From assembly GCF_900188185.1 (NCBI RefSeq), contig NZ_FZPA01000002.1, forward strand, positions 248,001 to 312,000: a stretch of DNA of 64,000 nucleotides, written 5' to 3'. Shown piece after piece: positions 35,452 to 44,337 of the stretch (position 1 is its first letter; each line of letters starts with the position of its first letter). A model generated the notes under the pieces. That model worked only from the letters and a program-made list of their open reading frames with translations. It did not search any database and was not told where the DNA came from. A program made the position numbers and the translations under genes. The stretch comes from Sphingopyxis indica (GTDB lineage Bacteria; Pseudomonadota; Alphaproteobacteria; Sphingomonadales; Sphingomonadaceae).

Positions 35452-37254
35452 ATGATCGACGCCGATTCGCCGCCCCGTCCCTGGCTCGACCGGCGCCGCC
35501 TGCTGCTCGCGAGCCTGACCGGATTGTTGCTGCTTGTTGTTGCGGCGATCGCGCTCGATCGCTGGGCGGCGGGCAATGCGCGTGCCGAAACCGATGCCGA
35601 TGCGCGCCAGAATGCGCGGGCGCATGTCAGCCTGCTCGAAAGCGAGTTGCAGAAATTCCGCCTGCTGCCGCGCGTGCTCACCGAATTCCCCGACGTCCGC
35701 CTCGCGCTCGCCGAACGCAGCGCCGCCGCGTCGCGCCGCCTCGACGCAGAACTCGAACAGCTTGCGCAGCGCACCGACGCCGCGGTCATTTACGTTCTCG
35801 ACAAGGACGGCACGACGATCGCGGCGAGCAACTGGCGCGAGCCGACGAGTTTCGTCGGCCAGAACTACCGCTTCCGTCCCTATTATCGCGGCGCGATGGC
35901 GCGCGGCGAAGCCGAACTGTTCGCGCTCGGCACGGTCAGTGGCCGCCCCGGCCTCTATCTCGCTCGCAAGGTCGCGCCCGACGGTGCGGCGCTCGGGGTG
36001 ATCGTCGTCAAGGTCGAGTTCGACCGGCTCGAGGCGAAATGGGCCGATTCGAGCGGCACTACGCTCGTCACCGATGCCAGCGGCATCGTGATCATGGCGA
36101 GCGATCCCGCTTGGCAGTTCCGCTCGCTCGCGCCGATCTCGGTCGCCGCGCGCGAACGGCTGCGCGCCTCGCGGCGCTATGGCGACCGTTCGCTCGCCCC
36201 GCTCGCGCTGGTCCGCGACGATGGCGACCTGCGTCTCGGCACGGCCGCCGGCGAGCGCCTGTTCCGCGAGGCGACCGAGCGCGTCTCGCTGCCGGACACG
36301 ACGCTGCACCAGTTCCAGCCGATGGCGTCGCACCGCGATGCCGCCAACGCGACCGCGCGCGTGATCTTCCTGATCCTGCTGATCCTTGTCGGTGCGGCGA
36401 TCGTGGCATTGCTGCGCCTCGTCGAGCGGCAGGCGATGCGCCACGCCGCGCACCAGGCGCTCGAGAGCGAGGTCGCCGCGCGAACGCGGGATCTGCGCGC
36501 CGCCAACGACGAGCTCAAGCAGGCATCCGAGTTGCAGGCCGAGACCGACCGCCGCTATCGCGCCGCGCGCGAGGAGCTCGCGCAGGCGAGCCGGCTCGGC
36601 TCGATCGGCCAGATCACGGCCGGCGTCGCGCACGAAATCAATCAGCCCGTGGCGGCGATCCGCGGCTTTGCGGAAAATAGCCTCGCCTATCTCGATCGCG
36701 GCGATGCGGGCAAGGCGCGCGCCAATCTGAACACGATCGTCGAGCTGACCGGGCGCGTCGGTGCGATCACGGGCGAGCTCAGGAACTTCGCGCGGCGCAA
36801 GCCGACACCGCTCGGTCCCGTCGCGGTGGCGGCGGCGATCGACGGCACGATGCTGCTCGTCGGCGACCGGCTGCGCGCGCAGGGAATCGCGGTCGATATC
36901 GCGATCGAACGCCCCGACGCGATGGTCCGTGCCGACCGGGTGCGGCTCGAACAGGTGCTGATCAACCTGTTGCAGAACGCCGCCGACGCGTTGCAGGGAC
37001 AAGCCGATGCACGCATCGCGATCCGCGCTCACGGCACGGCGCAGCTCCATATCGACGTCGTCGACAACGGCCCCGGCGTACCCGACGAGCTGAAGCCGCA
37101 GCTCTTCATCCCTTTCGTCACCGGACGCGCCGACGGGCTGGGACTCGGGCTCGCGATCGCCAGTCAGATCATGGCCGATTTCGGCGGCAAGCTTTCGCTC
37201 GTCGCATCGCCGTTTGGTGGCGCGGGCTTCCGGCTGGAGCTTCGGACTGCATGA
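35452..37254 (+). CDS. dctB: C4-dicarboxylate sensor histidine kinase
   Basis: This is a membrane sensor kinase of 600 residues, partner of DctD. A transmembrane helix at about 17-38 and another near 303-325 enclose a periplasmic sensor region with a PDC-like pattern (AVIYVLDKDGTTIAASNW, FVGQNYRFRPYY). A coiled coil leads to the H box ITAGVAHEINQPVAAIRGFA. NLLQNAADAL, DVVDNGPGVPDEL and GLGLGLAIASQI are the ATP-binding N, G1 and G2 boxes. The ATG at 35452 has no ribosome site and directly follows an operator repeat, so a leaderless transcript is possible. The stop overlaps dctD by 4 bases. Confidence 0.92.
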   Translation: MIDADSPPRPWLDRRRLLLASLTGLLLLVVAAIALDRWAAGNARAETDADARQNARAHVSLLESELQKFRLLPRVLTEFPDVRLALAERSAAASRRLDAELEQLAQRTDAAVIYVLDKDGTTIAASNWREPTSFVGQNYRFRPYYRGAMARGEAELFALGTVSGRPGLYLARKVAPDGAALGVIVVKVEFDRLEAKWADSSGTTLVTDASGIVIMASDPAWQFRSLAPISVAARERLRASRRYGDRSLAPLALVRDDGDLRLGTAAGERLFREATERVSLPDTTLHQFQPMASHRDAANATARVIFLILLILVGAAIVALLRLVERQAMRHAAHQALESEVAARTRDLRAANDELKQASELQAETDRRYRAAREELAQASRLGSIGQITAGVAHEINQPVAAIRGFAENSLAYLDRGDAGKARANLNTIVELTGRVGAITGELRNFARRKPTPLGPVAVAAAIDGTMLLVGDRLRAQGIAVDIAIERPDAMVRADRVRLEQVLINLLQNAADALQGQADARIAIRAHGTAQLHIDVVDNGPGVPDELKPQLFIPFVTGRADGLGLGLAIASQIMADFGGKLSLVASPFGGAGFRLELRTA

Positions 37255-38591
37255 CCTTCTTCACCGGCAATCAGACGGTCCTGTTCGTCGACGACGACGC
37301 GCAGCTGCGCGAGGCGAACCGGCAGACCTTCGACCTCGCCGGGCTCGCCGTCGACACGTTCGCCGAAGCAAGCGCCGTCTTGCCGCACATCACGCCCGAT
37401 TTCACCGGCATCCTGATCACCGATATCCGCATGCCGGGGATGGACGGATTGCAGCTGCGCGCCGCAATCCATGAAATCGACCCTGAAATTCCCGTCATCC
37501 TGATCACGGGTCACGCCGATGTCGACATGGCGGTTCGCGCCTTGAAGGACGGCGCCTTCGATTTCCTGCCCAAACCCTTCGCTGCGGACCACCTCGTCGG
37601 CAGCGCGCGCCGCGGGCTCGCGCACCGCGCGCTGGTTCTCGACAACCGGCGGCTACGGGCAGCCGTCGAAGAGATCGACAGCCCGCTTGTCGGCGACAGC
37701 CAGCCGATGGTCCGCCTCCGCGAGACGATCGCACAGCTTGCGCAGGCCGACATCGACGTTCTGGTCGAAGGCGAGACGGGAACCGGCAAGGAACTCGTTG
37801 CCCACATGCTCCACCGCCAGAGCCGCCGCCGCGGCGGCGCGCTGGTCGCAGTGAACTGCGCAGCGCTCCCGCAACAGCTTGCCGAGGCCGAACTTTTCGG
37901 GACCGACATGGTCGATCCCGCGAGCGGCAAGCTGGGTCGCCCGGGCCGCATCCGCGCTGCGCATCGCGGCACCCTCTTCCTCGACGAGATCGACACGATG
38001 CATCCCGCGGTGCAGGCGAAACTGCTGCGCGTCGTCGAAGAACGCGAGGTGCAGCCGCTCGGAGCATCAGCCCCCGAGCCCGTCGACCTACGCATTATTG
38101 CGGCGACCAAGACCGATCTGATGGCTGCCGTGCGCGGGGGAAGTTTTCGCGAAGACCTCTACTACCGGCTCCACGTCGTCAAGCTGCGCATCCCGCCGCT
38201 ACGCGAACGCCGCGCCGACATTCCCCAGACGTTCGCCTACTTCCTCGACGAGGCAGCGGCAAAGCTGGGGGTCGATGGTTTCCGCATCGACGACCGCGTG
38301 CGGCACCGGCTCATCGAGCACGACTGGCCCGGCAATGTCCGCGAGCTCAAGAATTTCGCTTACAGCATCATACTCGATCTACCCGCCGACGCCGGGTCAT
38401 CGGGGGCCATCACCGAGATGACGCTCTCCGAACGATTGCAGCGGTTCGAGGCAATGGTCATTCGCGACGCGCTCGCACAATGCCGCGGCGATATCGCCCG
38501 CACGATGCAGATACTCGGGCTGCCGCGCAAGACGCTGTACGACAAGATGGCGCGGCACGGGATTATCCCGCGCACGTTCCGAAACTCATAG
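37251..38591 (+). CDS. dctD: NtrC-type response regulator lacking GAFTGA
   Basis: This is a 446-residue response regulator of the DctD type. The receiver domain carries VLFVDDDAQLREA, the phospho-Asp block ILITDIRMPGMDGL and the PKPF lysine. The AAA+ domain has Walker A VEGETGTGKELVA and Walker B GTLFLDEID. The Fis-like helix-turn-helix at the C-terminus is ARTMQILGLPRKTLYDKM. The sigma-54 contact loop, expected as GAFTGA after AELFG, is replaced by AELFGTDMVDPASGKLGRPG. It therefore probably cannot remodel sigma-54 polymerase in the usual way. The start overlaps dctB (ATGA). It should act on the repeats before dctA. Confidence 0.9.
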   Translation: MTFFTGNQTVLFVDDDAQLREANRQTFDLAGLAVDTFAEASAVLPHITPDFTGILITDIRMPGMDGLQLRAAIHEIDPEIPVILITGHADVDMAVRALKDGAFDFLPKPFAADHLVGSARRGLAHRALVLDNRRLRAAVEEIDSPLVGDSQPMVRLRETIAQLAQADIDVLVEGETGTGKELVAHMLHRQSRRRGGALVAVNCAALPQQLAEAELFGTDMVDPASGKLGRPGRIRAAHRGTLFLDEIDTMHPAVQAKLLRVVEEREVQPLGASAPEPVDLRIIAATKTDLMAAVRGGSFREDLYYRLHVVKLRIPPLRERRADIPQTFAYFLDEAAAKLGVDGFRIDDRVRHRLIEHDWPGNVRELKNFAYSIILDLPADAGSSGAITEMTLSERLQRFEAMVIRDALAQCRGDIARTMQILGLPRKTLYDKMARHGIIPRTFRNS

Positions 38592-38699
38592 GCGGTCGGC
38601 GGCGCACCGATCCCGCCCCGCGCGCCACCAACCTCTCCCCGGCGACCGAGCCGCAGATCGTTCATCGGCGGGGTTGCCGCAGCGGGCCTCACCCTTCCG

Positions 38700-39809
38700 G
38701 TGCGCGCGAGCGCGGGCACATCGGATTTCGCAGGGCTCGATCGCTTTATTGAGGACCAGATGCGCACCGCTGCGATCCCGTGCCTTGCCGTCGGCTTGGC
38801 CCGGAACGGACATGTCCGCTTCGCAAGAGGCTATGGGCTGGCCGACGTAGCCCGGCGGAAGCGCGTCACCGTCGATTCGATATTTCATCTTGCGTCGGTG
38901 ACCAAGACCGTGACCGCGACCGGCATCACGATGCTGGTCGAGGACGGCCGCCTCGCGCTCGACGAGCCGGTGAATCGCCATCTCGACTTTGCAGTGGCGA
39001 ACCCCTTCGCTCCCGACGTGCCGATCACCGTGCGACAGCTGCAGATGCACATCTCGAGCATCTCCGACGCGACCTATTATGAGGTCGATTTTCGCACGCC
39101 GGGACGCGGCTCGCCACTCGCTCTTGGGGATTTTCTGCGGGATTGTCTCGTTCCGGGCGGGGCGTACTATAGCGCGAAGGGCAGTTTTTCGGCTCACGCC
39201 CCCGGCTGCAGCTATGACTATTCCAATGTCGGCTATGCGCTGCTCGGCTATCTCGGCAGCCGCGTCGCCGGCCTGGATTTCCGCGCATATTTGCAGGAGC
39301 GGCTCTTCAGGCGACTGCCGATGACGGGGCTTGCGTGGCGCCTCGGCGACGTGCCCCTCGCACGCCGGGTCATCCCCTACGAGCCGGGCGATGGCAGAGC
39401 CCGGCCGACGGCGCCGATGGGATTCCCCGACTGGCCGGCGGGAATGCTCCGTGGATCGATCGCAGGGTTCATGCCATTCGTCGCCGCCGCGGCCAATGGC
39501 GGTGCCGTCGGACCCGCGAGGATGCTGAACGCGAGTTCCATGGCCGAGATGCTCGCGATGCACGCGCCGCCGGGGCTTCCCACCTGGCTTTCGGGACAAG
39601 GTGTTGACTGGATGGAATCCGCCGAGGGCGGGGCACGGCACGTCAACCATTGGGGCGGCGATCCGGGCGTGTTTACCGCCGCCTATCTCGACCCGGCTTC
39701 GACAACCGGGATTGCTATCTTCACCAATATCTCGGCCACCGCGGCCAGCAAGGGCGCGATCAAGGCAATCACGCGCCGGCTCCTCGATCCGGACGCCTCG
39801 TCGGCATGA
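38700..39809 (+). CDS. Serine hydrolase, beta-lactamase/esterase family
   Basis: This is a class C beta-lactamase-like hydrolase of about 369 residues from the GTG at 38700. The catalytic S-x-x-K is HLASVTKTVTATG, Y-x-N is CSYDYSNVGYALLG and the third motif is HWGGDPG. The same frame continues upstream of the GTG and encodes RRSFIGGVAAAGLTLPVRASA, a convincing Tat signal. No ATG, GTG or TTG lies between it and the dctD stop at 38591, so the true start is unclear. A GTG start would give a cytoplasmic enzyme. The gene follows dctD by about 110 bases and overlaps the MarR start (ATGA). The substrate is unknown. Confidence 0.82.
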   Translation: MRASAGTSDFAGLDRFIEDQMRTAAIPCLAVGLARNGHVRFARGYGLADVARRKRVTVDSIFHLASVTKTVTATGITMLVEDGRLALDEPVNRHLDFAVANPFAPDVPITVRQLQMHISSISDATYYEVDFRTPGRGSPLALGDFLRDCLVPGGAYYSAKGSFSAHAPGCSYDYSNVGYALLGYLGSRVAGLDFRAYLQERLFRRLPMTGLAWRLGDVPLARRVIPYEPGDGRARPTAPMGFPDWPAGMLRGSIAGFMPFVAAAANGGAVGPARMLNASSMAEMLAMHAPPGLPTWLSGQGVDWMESAEGGARHVNHWGGDPGVFTAAYLDPASTTGIAIFTNISATAASKGAIKAITRRLLDPDASSA

Positions 39810-40312
39810 TCGCGCATCCCGACTTCAGCCGCCTCGCCGGCGCCGCTGCACTCGGCGCGCGCTTGCGCCGCCTGTCCGAACGCCTCGATCGCGACAGCGC
39901 CCGTGTCTACGCGGCCTGCGGCATCAAATTCGAACAACGGCGGTTCGGCATCTTGAACCAGATCGCGCTGAACGGCCCCATGACGGTCGGCGAGATCGCA
40001 GCGACGCTCCAGGTAACGCACGTGTCGGTCAGCCAGGCGCGCCGTTCGCTCGAAACCGAAGCTCTGGTGGAGAGCCTCAGCTATGCGCAGGATGCGCGCC
40101 GACGTCCGATCGCACTCACCTCGCGCGGCCGAAGCCTGGTCGCGAAGCTAGCACCGGTGTGGGAAGCACTGGATGAATGCGCGCGAGCGTTGAATGCCGA
40201 GGCAGGAAACCTGGTCCCGCTGCTCGACCGGCTCGACGACGCGCTTGAGGCGCGCTCGCTTTTCGATCGAACGCAGGATCGTCTCGCGGCCCGCCCGAAT
40301 TCCCCCGACTGA
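39806..40312 (+). CDS. MarR-family transcriptional regulator (MarR3)
   Basis: This is a 168-residue MarR regulator. RRFGILNQIALNGPMTVGEI and AATLQVTHVSVSQARRSLET make up the winged-helix core, and SYAQDARRRPIALTSRGRSLV is the wing with the D-x-R-R block. The start ATG overlaps the serine-hydrolase stop, so the two are translationally coupled. It may regulate the hydrolase or the neighbouring siderophore-type receptor, but no matching operator was recognised nearby. Confidence 0.87.
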   Translation: MIAHPDFSRLAGAAALGARLRRLSERLDRDSARVYAACGIKFEQRRFGILNQIALNGPMTVGEIAATLQVTHVSVSQARRSLETEALVESLSYAQDARRRPIALTSRGRSLVAKLAPVWEALDECARALNAEAGNLVPLLDRLDDALEARSLFDRTQDRLAARPNSPD

Positions 40313-40478
40313 CCTGGACTCGGCATCAGCGAGGCAGAAGAATGGGTCAAAGCAACGCGTGATTCCCGTCACTGACGGATAGGGCTTGTCGCAGCAACAT
40401 CAGGTCGCCCCGCCCCTCCGCCAGGGTATCCTGCCCATGACGCCATCGCTATTGCGCCGCCTCTTTGCTGCCGCGCCG

Positions 40479-42656
40479 TCAAAATCCATACCGCAGAGTG
40501 ATGCGCACATTGCGCGGTTCGCCATAGATGAAGCCGCCGAACCAGCTGTTGGTGTTGTAGTAGCTCTTGTCGAAGATATTGTTGACGTTGACTTGAAGCG
40601 ACAGCGCGTCGGTCAGATCATAGGCGCCCATCAGGTTCACGAGCGCATAGGCCTTCTGCCCCACGGGTTCGATCTCGCCCGTGGCGGGGTTTTCGGCGGT
40701 CTGCGGCGGGCGGCTTTCCCAGCGAAGCGAGCCGCCGAGGCTGAAGCCGCCCAGCGCGCCGCCGAATTCATATTTCGTCGCCATGCGGAACACGCGCCGC
40801 GGCTGATGCGCCTGCACGTCGATGCCGTCCGGATCCTTCGCCTTGAAATGGCTCCACCCGACGCTGATATCCCAGCCCCGAAGCGGCTCGCCCTGCATTT
40901 CGAGTTCATAGCCCTTCGACACCACGCCCTGCGCGGGGCGCGACGCGATGTCGGTGGTGCCGGGGACATAATAGGGATCGCCCGTTTCGGGATCGATGTC
41001 GGGGACGGCGAAATTGCTCTGCTCGATACGGAAGACCGCCGCCGAGGCGCGGAGCCGTCCGTTCATCAGGTCGGCCTTCAACCCCGCTTCGTAATTGTCG
41101 CCTTCGAGCGGGTCGAGATAATGTCCATCGCGATCGCGCGCGGTCTGCGGGTTGAAGATGCTCGTGTAGCTCGCATAGGCCGAGAGATAGTCGGTGAAGT
41201 CGAGGATCAGGCCCGCATAGGGCGTGAATATATTCTTGTGCTCGATCCGATAGGCCTCGGGCGTATAGAGCGCCTCCTCCTCGTCGCGGGTCCAACGGCT
41301 CAGCCGCCCGCCGGCGATCAGCTTCAACGGATCGAGTATCTGGAAACGCGTCACGCCATAGATCGCGGTCTGCTCGGTTGTGCCGAACCCGCTCATCCGA
41401 TAGCGCTCGCCCCAGACGGGTTCGGGATAGCTGCCGTCCCAGGTGTTGAAATCGCCGACCGGGGCGACCGTCGCGGGATCGGGATCGCGATTGGTCCAGC
41501 CGCCCTTCTGATGGCTGTACATCGCGCCGAAGACCAGCTGGTGGCTGCGGCCGAAGAGCTGGTAATCGCCCTTGACCTGAAGATTGGCGCTCCATTGCTT
41601 CGGCTTGGACAGGTACCAATAGGGCCAGACGTCCATGCCGAGTCCGGTCTCGCGGTCGGGATTGCCCCACAGCCAGATCAGCTTCGAATCCTCGGTCTGT
41701 TCGAAATAGGAGACGTCGCCGCGCAATTGCCAGCTGCCCCCCAGATCCTGCTCGAGCGAGACGAAGGCCGACATTTCGGTGGTGTCCCACTCGTTCCACT
41801 CGGCGCCCGTGGTCCGCGATCGCGACCAGCCGGGACGCGAGCCGTCGGCATACCAATAGGGCAGCTGCGCCCACATCACGCCGTCGCGCTCGTCGCGCTG
41901 ATAGCTCGCCCCCGCGCTGAGCCGGGTGCCCGGTCCCAGATCGGCGCCGATCACACCATAGAGGGTGAAGCCGTTGCTGCTTTCGAGATCGACGAAGGCG
42001 TCCTGCGAATAAGCCTCGGCAACGAAGCGCGCGCGCACCGAGCCATCGGCGGTCAATGGCGCGCCGATGTCGATCATGCCCGCGATATGGTCCCACGATC
42101 CCGCTTCGAGCCGCGCCTCGCCGGTGAGCACCCGCGCGTCGGCGCGCTTGCGCACCATGTTGATCGACGCCGACGGCTCGCCCGCGCCCTGGAGCAACCC
42201 CGTCGCGCCGCGAATGACCTCGATCCGGTCGTAGATCGCCGTGCTGGTTTCTTCGAGGCCGACATTGCCCGTCGCGAAGGGCAGGCCGTCGAGCTGGAAA
42301 TTGGTGATGTCGAAGCCGCGCGCCGACAGGAGGTTGCGACCGCGATCGACCCGCTTGACCGAAAGCCCAGTCGTATATTCGAGCACGTCGGCGACGGTCG
42401 ATGCCGCCTGATCGTCGATCTGCTCGCGGGTGATGATCGTGATCGACTGCGGCGTCTCGCGCGGAGTCAGGTCGAGCCCGGTGGCGGCGGTATTGCGGTC
42501 GATGCCGCTGCCATAGACGACGATGGCCTCGTCCTTTCGCCCGTTTCCGTCATCGTCTTTCTTCTCCCCGACAGCGTCCTGCGCGAATGCCGGAAGCGAA
42601 AGAGCGCTTGCCGCAAGCAATGCGAATTTGAAAACAGAACGAAACGAACGAAACAT
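40479..42656 (-). CDS. TonB-dependent siderophore receptor
   Basis: This is an outer-membrane siderophore receptor of 725 residues, FhuE/FpvA-like. The signal peptide ends at ALSLPAFAQ. AIVVYGSGIDRNTAATGLDL is followed by TPRETPQSITIITREQIDDQ and VLEYTTGLSVKRVDRGRNLL, the plug signature of ferric-siderophore receptors. IEVIRGATGLLQGAGEPSAS is the typical plug end, and the barrel ends ITLRYGF. There is no STN domain. The ATG at 42656 follows GGGGGG; a longer start would run into the Fur-like box. Iron starvation probably induces it. Its ligand (ferrichrome, rhodotorulic acid or another hydroxamate) cannot be chosen from sequence. Confidence 0.92.
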   Translation of the reverse strand: MFRSFRSVFKFALLAASALSLPAFAQDAVGEKKDDDGNGRKDEAIVVYGSGIDRNTAATGLDLTPRETPQSITIITREQIDDQAASTVADVLEYTTGLSVKRVDRGRNLLSARGFDITNFQLDGLPFATGNVGLEETSTAIYDRIEVIRGATGLLQGAGEPSASINMVRKRADARVLTGEARLEAGSWDHIAGMIDIGAPLTADGSVRARFVAEAYSQDAFVDLESSNGFTLYGVIGADLGPGTRLSAGASYQRDERDGVMWAQLPYWYADGSRPGWSRSRTTGAEWNEWDTTEMSAFVSLEQDLGGSWQLRGDVSYFEQTEDSKLIWLWGNPDRETGLGMDVWPYWYLSKPKQWSANLQVKGDYQLFGRSHQLVFGAMYSHQKGGWTNRDPDPATVAPVGDFNTWDGSYPEPVWGERYRMSGFGTTEQTAIYGVTRFQILDPLKLIAGGRLSRWTRDEEEALYTPEAYRIEHKNIFTPYAGLILDFTDYLSAYASYTSIFNPQTARDRDGHYLDPLEGDNYEAGLKADLMNGRLRASAAVFRIEQSNFAVPDIDPETGDPYYVPGTTDIASRPAQGVVSKGYELEMQGEPLRGWDISVGWSHFKAKDPDGIDVQAHQPRRVFRMATKYEFGGALGGFSLGGSLRWESRPPQTAENPATGEIEPVGQKAYALVNLMGAYDLTDALSLQVNVNNIFDKSYYNTNSWFGGFIYGEPRNVRITLRYGF

Positions 42657-42696
42657 GATGCCCCCCAAGGCAATTTGACGATGTCGGGCGCCTAGT

Positions 42697-42718
42697 CTAA
42701 TTGAGATTGAGACGCAAT
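42697..42718 (-). promoter_or_regulatory. Fur-box-like element
   Basis: On the minus strand, ATTGCGTCTCAATCTCAATTAG lies 41-62 bases before the siderophore-receptor start. It resembles alphaproteobacterial Fur/Irr-type sites (TTGCGAxx..TCTCAATT). Agreement with the classical 19-base consensus is partial. Confidence 0.4.
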
Positions 42719-42951
42719 AGATATTACCGATGTGGCAGGACAAGCGTGTTGAGAAGGCTTGGCTGGAAGCTGACCGTCCGCCGTCCGAAGATTTGCTGGG
42801 GAATGCTGACAGGCGTTCGCGGTCCGCAGCTTTTTCCAGCTCCCTGAACCGCTCACCCTTGCCACGGCCCTACGTTCAGGCCGTCGAGCGTCATCATGCT
42901 GTTATGATGATCGCGGCATAGCCCCCTCCTCGAAAGCTCGGAGGGCGCATT

Positions 42952-44337
42952 ATGCGATCGGTCGACCATCTGGAGCGAGCGCCATCGCCGCCGGGCCAGG
43001 CGACCCCTGTGCAATTTGCGGGCCTGTCGCTGACGGAATTCTGGGAGCGTTTCGCCCTAGCGGGACTGAAGTCCATGCTGACCCTTTTGTTGATCGGCCA
43101 TGTACTGCTGCCGGAGGCCGGCGTAGCCGGGACGGCTTGGCTGCAAGACCGATTCGACGGGAGCAGCGGACCGGGCAAGGAACCGGTTGCGCTTGCCTCC
43201 TATATCTACGGGGCCGCCAATGCGCTCGTCTATCTGTCGATCCCGGTTGGCGGGCTGATCGGCGATCTGCTGATCGGACGGCGCGCTGCGGTGCTGACCG
43301 GCGGGGCGAGCATGATCGCGGGCTTGCTCATGATGATTTCGCTGCGGGGCTTCCTGCCCGGCCTGTTGCTGTTCGCGAGCGGCGCCGGCCTGCTGAAAGG
43401 CAATCTGTCCGCCCAGTTCGGCGCGCTTTTCGCCGAGGAGGCGCAGCGCAGGCGCGCCTATTCCTATTATCTGATCTTCCTCAATGCGGGCGTCGTTTTC
43501 GGCCCCCTGGCGATGGGCGTCGTAGCGATGGCTGCGAGCTGGCAATATGCGCTCGCGCTTGCCGCCGTCGGAATTGCCGTCGGCTTGGCGATATACATGG
43601 TCCTGATGGGCGGAAGCGCGGGGTGGCTCGCACCTCGGCAGGGGCCGCGCGCCGAGGGTGGAGTCACCCGGGCCTCGCGCGCGGCCGAACCATTGGCCTT
43701 CCTTCGCCTCCTTCTCGCGCTGTTGGCGGTCTATCTCTGCTTCGCCGCCTATGGGCAGATCGGCAACATCCTCCTGGTCTGGGCCGAGCGCCGGGTCGAT
43801 CTCGAATTCGGCGGCTGGACGCTGCCCGTCGGCTGGGTCCTCGCACTCGACGGCCTGTTCACCATCCTGCTGGTCTTCGCCGTACAGGCCGCCCTCCGGT
43901 TCGCGCTACGGCGCGGCTTCGGCATCGGCCCCTTCCTCCAGACAAGCCTTGGATGCCTGGCCTGCGCGGCAGGCTATTTCGTGCTCGTCCTGGCCGAACG
44001 GACCGGCGGAACAACGCTTTCCCCGGCATGGGTGGTCGCCTATCTGCTACTGGTCGACCTCGCAATCGTTCTGGTGTGGCCGTCGGGTCTCAGTCTCGCC
44101 ACCGGGCTCGCCCCCGGGGGAAAGGCCGGCCTGTGGGGAGGGATATTCTATCTGCACGGCTTTTTCGCCAATCTGTGGGTGGGTTTCGCCGGAAGGCTTT
44201 TCGAAACATGGCCGGTGCAGTCCTTCTGGCTGCTGCATGCCGCGATCGCGCTGGTCGGAGCCGCCCTGGCGTTGCTCGCGGCGCTTCCGGTTCCGCGAGC
44301 CAATGCGGCGGGTCAAGCGATCACAACCTCGGCATGA
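42952..44337 (+). CDS. POT/PTR-like MFS peptide transporter
   Basis: This is an inner-membrane transporter of 461 residues with about 12 hydrophobic segments. LTEFWERFALAGLKSMLTLLL is the N-terminal proton/peptide motif region (ExxERF), although the usual YYG is replaced by LAG. YIYGAANALVYLSIPVGGLI, GDLLIGRRAAVLTGGASMIA and GAGLLKGNLSAQFGALFAEE match POT-family helices and loop. It probably imports di- or tripeptides or a related compound with protons. Its 3' end overlaps the convergent DeoR gene by 25 bases. The promoter lies in the 200 bases upstream, where no clear operator was found. Confidence 0.8.
   Translation: MRSVDHLERAPSPPGQATPVQFAGLSLTEFWERFALAGLKSMLTLLLIGHVLLPEAGVAGTAWLQDRFDGSSGPGKEPVALASYIYGAANALVYLSIPVGGLIGDLLIGRRAAVLTGGASMIAGLLMMISLRGFLPGLLLFASGAGLLKGNLSAQFGALFAEEAQRRRAYSYYLIFLNAGVVFGPLAMGVVAMAASWQYALALAAVGIAVGLAIYMVLMGGSAGWLAPRQGPRAEGGVTRASRAAEPLAFLRLLLALLAVYLCFAAYGQIGNILLVWAERRVDLEFGGWTLPVGWVLALDGLFTILLVFAVQAALRFALRRGFGIGPFLQTSLGCLACAAGYFVLVLAERTGGTTLSPAWVVAYLLLVDLAIVLVWPSGLSLATGLAPGGKAGLWGGIFYLHGFFANLWVGFAGRLFETWPVQSFWLLHAAIALVGAALALLAALPVPRANAAGQAITTSA

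Noticed and set aside
33844..37050. 1068-codon minus-strand open frame spanning dctA and dctB
   Set aside because: It runs out of frame through dctA and antisense to dctB; composition is that of a shadow frame.
40386..42695. 769-codon plus-strand open frame
   Set aside because: It is antisense to the siderophore receptor and lacks any recognisable domain.
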